DNA from: Metridium senile
Taxonomy: Eukaryota > Cnidaria > Anthozoa > Actiniaria > Metridiidae
Direction of reading: 5' to 3'
Length of the DNA stretch: 64,000 nucleotides
Assembly (NCBI GenBank): GCA_949775045.1
Contig: OX459109.1
Span: 15,137,632 to 15,201,631 of the forward strand
The notes below the pieces were generated by a model, which saw only the letters and a program-made list of their open reading frames with translations, was not told where the DNA came from and searched no databases. The position numbers were made by a program, and so were the translations under genes. Below are positions 56,561 through 64,000 of this stretch, piece after piece; position 1 is the stretch's first letter; each line of letters starts with the position of its first letter.

Positions 56561-56715
56561 ATAAGATCTCATAAGATAGATGGATGGATGCAGGAACAAT
56601 TTCAATTTTCAAGCATTTAAATTTATTTATATTTTACCAACATCAAATGAATCATTGGTGATCAATTGTGACGGAGGTTGGCGAGATTTACGGTTAAAAA
56701 GCAATGATTATAAAT

Positions 56716-57345
56716 GGAAACTAGCGAGTAAACTAGTATAGGCTGCGTCGGTGTTTGATATAAACGATAGGTAATATAATGAAATTTGTAACACCGTAAA
56801 AAATAGAAATAGGAAACTAGCGAGTAAACTAGTATAGGCTGCGTCGTTGTTTGATATAAACGATAGGTAATATAATGAAATTTGTAACACCGTAAAAAAT
56901 AGAAATAGAAACTAGCGAGTAAACTAGTATAGCCTGCGTCGATGTTTGATATAAACGATAGGTAATATAATGAAATTTGTAACACCGTAAAAAATAGAAA
57001 TAGGAAACTAGCGAGTAAACTAGTATAGGTTGCGTCGGTGTTTGATATAAACGATAGGTAATAGAATGAAATTTGTAACACCGTAAAAAATAGAAACAGA
57101 AACTAGCGAGTAAACTAGTATAGGCTGCGTTGGTGTTTGATATAAACGATAGGTAATAGAATGAAATTTGTAACACCGTAAAAAATAGAAATAGGAAACT
57201 AGCGAGTAAACTAGTATAGGCTGCGTCGATGTTTGATATAAACGATAGGTAATAGAATGAAATTTGTAACACCGTAAAAAATAGAAATAGAAACTAGCGA
57301 GTAAACTAGTATAGGCTGCGTCGTTGTTTGATATAAACGATATAG
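56716..57345. repeat. tandem array of the dispersed repeat's left half (7 units)
   Basis: Seven units of about 95-97 bp, each GAAACTAGCGAGTAAACTAG .. TTTGATATAAACGATAGG .. ACACCGTAAAAAATAGAAA, with few differences; the last is truncated. Read on the minus strand all three frames are partly open, producing repetitive Tyr/Leu/Phe pseudo-proteins. Confidence 0.95.
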
Positions 57346-57489
57346 TAGATGACCAACTGCTATTTTTTAGGTTTATTAGTATGCCATTAATCACTAGCTC
57401 CACCCCTCTTTTACAATTATTTTTATCTTTATGAACCACATTGAAGTCCTTTTTGTCTGAAGCGGATATGATGGGGTTTGATATTTTTT

Positions 57490-57825
57490 TCCCCTTTCGA
57501 AACGTCAGTCAGCATTTTCTACGGTGTTACAAATTTCATTATATTACCTTGGGTCTGTTTATACTGTGCATGGTGGGTTGTGTGTAAAATAAAAGAAGGT
57601 AATATAATAAAATATGTAACAACGTAAAAAATGTTGACTTAACTTTACTGACGTTTCGAGCTTTAGCCCTTCGTCCTGTTTTACTCAGACGAAGGGCTAA
57701 ATCTCGAAACATCAGTAAATTTAAATCAACATTTTTTACGTTGTTACAAATTTCATTATATTATCTATCGTTTATATCAAACACCGACGCAGCCTATACT
57801 AGTTTACTCGCTAGTTTCTATTAAA
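57490..57825. repeat. dispersed repeat in head-to-head (inverted) pair
   Basis: A fragment at about 57497-57547 is followed by two inverted copies: 57597-57673 (GTAACAACGTAAAAAATGTT .. CCCTTCGTC) and 57690-57822 (GACGAAGGGCTAAATCTC .. ACTCGCTAGTTTC), separated by about 16 bp. Confidence 0.9.
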
Positions 57826-58775
57826 ATAACTTATCTAGAGTATTTTGATATCACGATGTCAAGTCCGTTCAGGAGTGCTATTGTCCGCATGCATTTCATT
57901 ACACAAACCAAACTGAGACCATATCACAGGGTGCTGAGTTATTCGTATAAGAACTGCCGATTTCGCTTTCATTGAGCTATTTCAATTATTCTCTGTAAGC
58001 TCTGTACAGGTCCGCAAATCTTAAAGTAGTCTGCAAAATAGTCTACTTTTTGACCACAACAAAAACGACGATCAAGTCCTGAGTTATCAGAGTGCAGTGA
58101 GAACTGCCGTTTTCGCTTTCATTAAGCTGTTAAGCTAATTCAAGGCCCATTTTCATGCTTTAATCTACTGACTGGTCATAAACCTAACTACACGACAAAT
58201 AAACAGTCTCTACTTTTACCAGAAAAAGACAAAGAAACGAGTTGCCTAACGCCAGAACAAGAGCTAAGCAGCTACATAGATAAAGCATGACTTCTCTTTT
58301 GCTTTAAACGATCTTCGTTCGTTTCTCAGTAATCTATTTCGAGTAACACTTAACTAAATCAAACTAGGAGTTTTCGTGCGAAAGTAGGCGATATTTTCCC
58401 GTCTAAAGTATAAACAAACTAGCTGTGAGGTCGTCGCCCTAAGCACTGTGGGTCATTAAGCTAAGAATTGGCATATTGTCATGCAAATAAGAAAAAGTCG
58501 GTAAATAACATTTACAAAACAATTTTTATTTTTCTCTTTGCTCTGACGAGTTTGACGTTAGAAAAAATCAGTAGAAAAAAACAACCCTTTATATGCGGTG
58601 CACCGTTTAGAATAATGTTCAATGATGGACCGAGATTGAGAAAATTGGTTATTTTTAAATAATTTCTTTCTTTTTTTTTTCAAGTTTTTACTATCCTTTG
58701 GGACCCCCTTAATTTGTTATGGTTCTATAAACAAACGACAGGAAGCCCAAAGTTCCTCAATTGAGCTGGCGGTAA
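57826..58775. other. intergenic upstream of TIPIN; promoter region
   Basis: Two similar phrases (TGAGAACTGCCGTTTTCGCTTTCATT-like, each shorter than a full copy) repeat at about 57950 and 58100. No TATA evident near the TIPIN start. Confidence 0.4.
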
Positions 58776-58829
58776 ATGATCAGCGGTTGTATTACAAAAT
58801 GGCGGGAAATCAAGAGTAAAGAAACAAAG

Positions 58830-61800
58830 ATGGCGTCTGGCGTAGGAAGCTTGACTTTGGACAACGATCTAGCCGATGATGGCTTTAACACTGGACAAAT
58901 AGATGATATATTTGGTGATGATGATGATATCTTTAATGCTCCTGCTCCTCTACCGCCATTATCGCCAACACATATCGGTGGAGGTGAAAACGAAGGCGAG
59001 GAAGTTGGAGACGACAAGAAGCCGAAGAAAAAAGTTATCATACGATCACCCCAGCCAAAATTAGATGATATAAGGTTTGCTAGCATTAAGCAGTTCTTGT
59101 AGTTTACAACTTTAACCGTTTAAGTTAGCTTTAGTTGTGAAAAACAGTACGCAATAATTGATAATTTGAGTAAAGTTTGATAGGTCAATTTCGCACGCGA
59201 CAAGTTAATAGTCAAAAATCGAGATTTTTATCTTAAAATAATCTACTATTTATCGAATTCTGTGTAAATTTAAAAACCAGGATCTTGTACCTTAGATTTA
59301 GTTAAGTTTCAAAGCTCTTACCTCTGGGTATAATAGTCATAAACTTTCTTGAAATTTTCCACTTTCATCGCTTCCCCTAAAAGAAATGCGATACATTTGA
59401 GCATGAAGTCGAGGTTATTTTGGTCCCCAACATTTACCTAGAATGAAATGAATTTGAAATTTTGCGTCAATTTGTTTTATGGGCAAAAAAGCGACTTTTG
59501 GGTTGTAAATTTGTCTTTTTAAATTGTGTTATTTTTAGGCTGTGTTCAGAAAGAGGAATTCCAGCGTTAAAACATTTATGTGATGGAATCAAGTTCAAAG
59601 GAAAGGGTCATGAGGTAAGGAAAGAATTCATGATAAAAATAATCCGGGAAATAATCAAAATGAAAACTTATTGTTTTGGACTGACTAGCCTCATGTTCAT
59701 GTGAAAATGCAAATATATTTTCAAGTGTATGGGAGGCTAGTCAGTCCAGAACAATCACTTTTTAACATGGTTGAAGACACATGGTCACAAAAAACTGAAT
59801 CTTCTGAACCATGATATATTTTAAAATGTAAGTGCATAACGCTCTTACTAAATCATTTAGGGTTTTAATTGATTTGTTTTCTTGTAATAGTACTGACTGC
59901 GAATTAACTATAACGTTCAAATCAAAATAAACACAGCAATGAATCCATATGAATATGTAGCGTTATGTGTATCTTTACACATATACACATTACAACTTGT
60001 TCAAAATCCTTTTTATTTATGATCCCTAACTCCAGACTTTGAATCTTGTTCATGGTGCATTTGTTTTCTAGGCATCCGATCTCAATGTTTTGCTGCAGCG
60101 GTTTGAGCACTGGGCTCATAGACTCTACCCAAAGTTTACGTTTGAAGATTGTGTTGAACAGATTGAAACAATGGGCAAGAAAAAACTTGTAGAGGTACAT
60201 TTCAGTAAAACAGTTGAAAGCTACATTAAAGTACAGCTATTGTTTGGTTAAGTTTAGGGCAATTTATGGGAAAGACTCTATTGTTTTAAACCAATCCTAA
60301 ACAATGTTTTGATTTGGTGCTGGATTGCCTGTACATTTGTAATAACTTAGCATGAAGTTGATGCCAAAATACATTTTTATATGATACCACCAACACCAAC
60401 AGTCCTTCTATCACCCAGATGATCACAGCTCATCAGCAAATAGCAGGCACTAACATAAACAGTCTTTCTCATAACTACACACACCCAGATGATCGCAACT
60501 TATCAACAAATCTTAGACAATAACATTGATATTCTTTTCAAGACTACACACACACAGATGATCACAGCTCCAGGCGCGGATCCAGGGGGGTGATTCCTTT
60601 TCAAAAAAATAATAATAATAATAGATAATTAAATAAAATTGAGACTAAAAAAGATACAAAATTCTTAATTTCAAAAAAAATATTGAACTACTTGTACGGC
60701 TATAGTAATAATTTTAATATCAAGGCACATAAAACAGTCACCTCCTTCACAAAATCCTGGATTCGCGCCTGAGCTCTACAACGTTTGGCTCATCTATTTT
60801 CAGTTTATCAATGTTTTTGAAAATTCTTTCAATCTTTTCACAGAATACAATCAAGTCTGTAAGAAGAGGAGATACAGGAGAAGTAGACGACTCTGACGAA
60901 GAACTACTTATGAATGGTAAGAATATGATGATGATGATGGTAATCATATTGATCAGGATGATTATGTTTTTTTATGATAATTATGATGATGATGGTAATC
61001 ATATTGATCAGGATGATTATGTTTTTTTATGATAATTATGATGATGATGGTAATCATATTGATCAGGATGATTATGTTTTTTTATGATAATTATGATGAT
61101 GATGGTAATCATATTGATCAGGATGATTATGGTTTTTTATGATAATTATGATGATGATAGTAATCATATTGATCAGGATGATTATGTTTTTTATGATAAT
61201 TATGATGATGATGGTGATGTTTATGATGTTGATTATAATGATGATGGTGATGATTATGATGGTGATTATAATGATGATGGTGATGATTATGATGGTGATT
61301 ATAATGATGATGGTGATGATTATGATGGTGATTATAATGATAATGGTGATGATTATGATGGTGATTATAATGGTGATGATTATGATGGTGTTTATAATAA
61401 TGATGATTATGGTAATGATTATGATGATGGTGATTATTATGATGGTGATTATGATGGTGATGTCAATAGTTATGGTGAAGATGATGTTAAAGATTAATGA
61501 TAATGGTGGTGGTGGTGATAATGATGATGGTGTTCGGTTGTGATGATGATGGTGGTGATTATTATGATCATGGAGATAATACAAATGCTGATAATCATGT
61601 TGACGTTGATGATATTCTGCACGTATAGGTGACAAGGAGATAGATGATGCTGCACCTTCCACAACAACTTCCATGGGCAATGCAGTGAGTACACTAAACC
61701 AATAGTCTGGCTTTCATATCACAATTACTACTATTAGATTCTGAAAGATTCTTTGTATGTTTAGAGCTTTGGAGGACAAATCAATGTAGAGGCATCTACT

Positions 61801-63418
61801 GCGCCAGTGGTAAGTGTTGGTGTGTTACAAACGAAGCACACACCATTCATTGCTTGACTTATTCTGCCCAATTATTCTTTTGGTCCTTGTTATTCACCCA
61901 TTCATCCATTTATTCACCCATCCATTCATCCATTTATTCATTCATTTATTCATTAGATTATTCTTTCATCCAATCATCCATTCATTCGTTTATTCATTCA
62001 TTCATCAATCCATTCATCCAATCATCTATCCATCCATTCATTCATTCATTAGTTCATTCATTCATTCATTCATTCATTCATTTACTCATTCATTAGTTCA
62101 TTGTGTGTTGGTTTCTTTCAGCCTCAACTTGGGCTCACCCCTGAACAACTAGAACGAATCAGACTGAACAGAGAAAAAGCTTTTGCAAAAAGAAAACAAC
62201 AGCAATCCCAGTTAGCATCGCAGACTGCAACACAACCAGAAAGCCAAGGTAAATACATATAACATGTTGTTTCTCTTTATCAATATTTAACGTAGAGGTA
62301 GTGAGTGTGGGTCTCAGTCTCCCTTATTAGAAGAACACTTGTATTTAGCTAAAAGATTGAGAAGTCAAAAAAAGTGATTTCTTTGATTTTTATATATTTG
62401 GTTTGTCGTTATTTTTTATTATATTGATTTTGAGAGATGGCAGATCGTACTGCGTATCATATAAAACTACATTGTACATTACAAAACCCGTCAAGCTCAT
62501 GGTTTACGTTTGCTAAGCATCTGGCCGTCAATTCACATTCCCTATCCACTAAAGTATAGTAGTCAGTTTTAGCTGACATTGTATATGCTGTTCCACTCCT
62601 GTCTTATAGATAACGAACAACCCAAATCACCATCCAAAGATGAAGACAATGTTGATAAATGCAATGACCTTAGCGACAGTAGCCTGGAACAAAACAAACT
62701 GCACGTTGACAATGAAACAGATACCTTGGAAGTTACCAATGAAACCATGGAAAAAAAAGTTACGGAAAATGAAACCATGGTAACTGGAGTGACGCAAGAA
62801 GAAACCATGGGAACTGGAGTGGCGCAAAATGAAACCATGGAAACTGGAGTGACGCAAAATGAAACCATGGAAACTGGAGTGGCGCAAAATGAAACCATGG
62901 CAACTGGAGTGGCGCAAAATGAAACCATGGAAACTGGAGTGACGCAAAATGTAACCATGGAAACTGGAGTGGCGCAAAATGAAACCATGGCAACTGGAGT
63001 GACGCAAAATGAAACCATGGAAACAGGAGTGACGCAAAATGAAACCATAGAAACTGAGGTGACGCAAAATGAAACCATGGAAAATGGAGAGACACAAAAC
63101 GAAACCACGGCAACGAATGACACCGAGAAAGAGTTGAATGGGGATATAAACGCAAATACTATGAACAATGAATCCATGGAAGTCACACAACGGGAAACCA
63201 TGGTTACAAAAACGAAAGTGGTCCAAGGCGTCAATCATGATGTCATAGTAACGAAAGTTTCAGCCAATGGGATTCATGATTCCAACGATGATATTATTGG
63301 GACTAAAACAGGAGATGAGGATACCATGGTAACTGAAAGCGAAGGAAAATCTAAGGAAACTAATCATTTAGAAACCATAGAAACGGCGACTTTGGACGAT
63401 ATTGCTATGGAAACATGA
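58830..63418 (+). CDS. TIPIN: TIPIN, Timeless-interacting replication fork protein
   Basis: Eight exons join in frame to 517 residues: 58830-59074, 59539-59614, 60072-60194, 60844-60916, 61629-61684, 61765-61809, 62122-62248 and 62610-63418. I chose the second in-frame ATG (AAGATGG context); an upstream ATG at 58776 is possible. After an acidic N-terminus comes the Swi3/Tipin domain (about 77-148): KLDDIRLCSERGIPALKHL, GKGHEASDLNVLLQRFEHWA and FTFEDCVEQIETMGKKK. LTPEQLERIRLNREKAFAKR (exon 7) is the conserved RPA-binding-like helix. With Timeless it stabilises replication forks and checkpoint signalling in the nucleus. Usual length is about 280-300; here the last exon adds about 270 residues dominated by a decapeptide repeat. 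Introns 4 and 6 hold microsatellites, intron 4 also a MITE. Confidence 0.95.
59669..59751. repeat. short palindromic element in TIPIN intron 2
   Basis: ATTGTTTTGGACTGACTAGC and its near complement GCTAGTCAGTCCAGAACAAT flank about 38 bp. Confidence 0.88.
60566..60776. mobile_element. 201-bp MITE with 5-bp duplication in TIPIN intron 3
   Basis: The element 60571-60771 begins CAGGCGCGGATCCAGG and ends CCTGGATTCGCGCCTG. AGCTC flanks both sides (60566-60570, 60772-60776). The interior is AT-rich with an (AAT)n run. The intron branch/acceptor region follows directly. Confidence 0.85.
60925..61560. repeat. 58-bp minisatellite merging into GAT microsatellite (TIPIN intron 4)
   Basis: About five units of GATGATGGTAATCATATTGA plus TCAGGATGATTATG and TTTTTTATGATAATTAT, then a GATTATGATGGT-type array. 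Long Asp/Tyr and Ile/Thr frames are artefacts. Confidence 0.95.
61878..62105. repeat. ATTC tetranucleotide array (TIPIN intron 6)
   Basis: (CATT)n and (CATC)n sequence, ending 17 bp before the exon 7 acceptor region. Confidence 0.93.
62292..62390 (+). repeat. dispersed repeat (CGTAGAGGTAGTGAGT family), TIPIN intron 7
   Basis: ACGTAGAGGTAGTGAGTGTG, then AGTCTCCC, then GAGAAGTCAAAAAAAGTGAT. Diverged copy of the family at 39815 and 49505. Confidence 0.55.
62755..63116 (+). repeat. TIPIN: 30-bp coding minisatellite in TIPIN last exon
   Basis: About twelve in-frame 30-bp units, each GAAACCATGG..ACTGGAGTG.CGCAAAAT, encode the decapeptide NETMETGVAQ with substitutions (A/T/E/V at a few positions). 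Units decay at both ends. Every unit contains an NcoI-type CCATGG, and no unit breaks the frame. Confidence 0.95.
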
Positions 63419-64000
63419 AAATTGTAAACAAAGGTTGTCTAGAAAATTAGTATATAAAATGGGCACAAAATGGCGTAGATATTGCATAAATCATTGAAGG
63501 TTCTCTGAGAATATCTACTGGCAACACTCCGGAGTGTTGTCATATTCATAGATCCACTATCCATTGTGTTCTATCTTAGTTACTGTTGCTACGTCCGACA
63601 AGCCAAATACGGTTTTTCTCAATATACAGCACGAATATACATAGATTGCTGAAAACTTTATAAGTCTGTCTTGGATTTTATGTATTCCAAGATTACGTTA
63701 GGAAGAAAACAGTAAATACGGTAAATCTTTTTGAAATCTACGATGTTTGTCGGACATTCTATATTCCAGTGGGCATACTGCGCAATTGTTTCATGTTCAC
63801 TGAAACAAATTGTGGATCTATGAATTGCCGTTTAATCTGAATCAAAATACTTCAGCATGACGTATATTAGAGTTTTATAAGTCTTTTATAGAACTGATAT
63901 TAAAACTAGTATAAACACAATGAATGCTTTCTATCGACTCCACGGGGTTCTCTCTTCGTCTGGATTACCAACCGTGATGAATTGGTTATTCATACTATAC
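63419..64000. other. TIPIN 3' flank
   Basis: Probable 3' untranslated region and flank. Contains an 18-bp perfect palindrome (CAACACTCCGGAGTGTTG, 63522-63539) and a distant inverted pair CATAGATCCAC / GTGGATCTATG (about 63547, 63812) that may mark a MITE. No further exon seen. Confidence 0.45.

Noticed and set aside
56716..57345. CRISPR-like regular array
   Set aside because: Units are contiguous copies with no unique spacers, in animal DNA, and the unit is a dispersed element elsewhere.
56662..57439. Minus-strand frames of 139-147 codons with internal protein repeats
   Set aside because: Direct translation of the 96-bp tandem array of a non-coding dispersed repeat.
61072..61694. 202-codon and 137-codon frames in TIPIN intron 4
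   Set aside because: Microsatellite translation; the region is spliced out between well-supported exons.
62569..63238. Three minus-strand frames of 131-221 codons
   Set aside because: Shadows of the TIPIN coding minisatellite; periodic only because the + strand repeat is.

Overview
The window is eukaryotic animal DNA: AT-rich, with genes broken by GT..AG introns and a very dense load of microsatellites, palindromic miniature elements and dispersed repeats. Domain content (ShK-bearing astacin, a rhodopsin-class GPCR, CITED, TIPIN, a Ras-family GTPase) says metazoan. The repeat style (snap-back elements containing GGATAGCGCTATCC-like or GGGCAAACGGTTT-like motifs, which I recall from coral and anemone sequence) makes a cnidarian, perhaps an anthozoan, my best guess, but I cannot prove it without a search.

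Genes from left to right. (1) 920-2944, +: the last three coding exons of a Ras-family GTPase; its P-loop exon lies left of the window. (2) 7057-8430, -: a four-exon, 106-residue secreted peptide precursor that I assembled from splice sites. It has a signal peptide, dibasic sites and a Gly-Arg-Lys-Arg amidation/cleavage site, and I do not recognise the peptide. (3) 9940-11088, -: an unrecognised basic 382-residue single-exon protein. (4) 13540-18633, +: a complete eight-exon secreted astacin metalloprotease (311 aa) with a Gly/Pro linker and a C-terminal ShK domain, preceded by a TATA box. (5) 20054-21571, -: a two-exon class A GPCR (336 aa). (6) 52621-52986, +: a single-exon 121-aa CITED-family transcriptional co-regulator behind a strong TATA box. 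(7) 58830-63418, +: eight-exon TIPIN (Timeless-interacting replication-fork protein, 517 aa) with an unusual decapeptide repeat tail.

The 30 kb between the GPCR and CITED (about 21.6-52.5 kb) is essentially a repeat district: tandem arrays including a two-monomer higher-order repeat (24.0-24.7 kb), giant GAT/GTGGTC/GATTATAAT microsatellites, two LINE 3' ends, a ~3.45 kb foldback with ~1 kb arms (32.1-35.6 kb), a ~0.9 kb near-identical direct duplication (36.9-38.8 kb) and a ~2.5 kb foldback-type element built of subterminal repeats (41.06-43.59 kb). One dispersed repeat family recurs about ten times. One strand carries a hairpin flanked by GACGA and GAAAC-GTC, the layout of a hammerhead ribozyme core. 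A set of 51-79 bp near-perfect palindromes carries 9-bp target-site duplications.

There is no sign that the genes form a functional cluster; they look like independent animal genes separated by transposon debris. The observations most worth follow-up are the undescribed peptide precursor, the micro-palindromes with 9-bp duplications, the ribozyme-like dispersed repeat, the two large foldback structures, the compact CITED gene and the TIPIN repeat tail.
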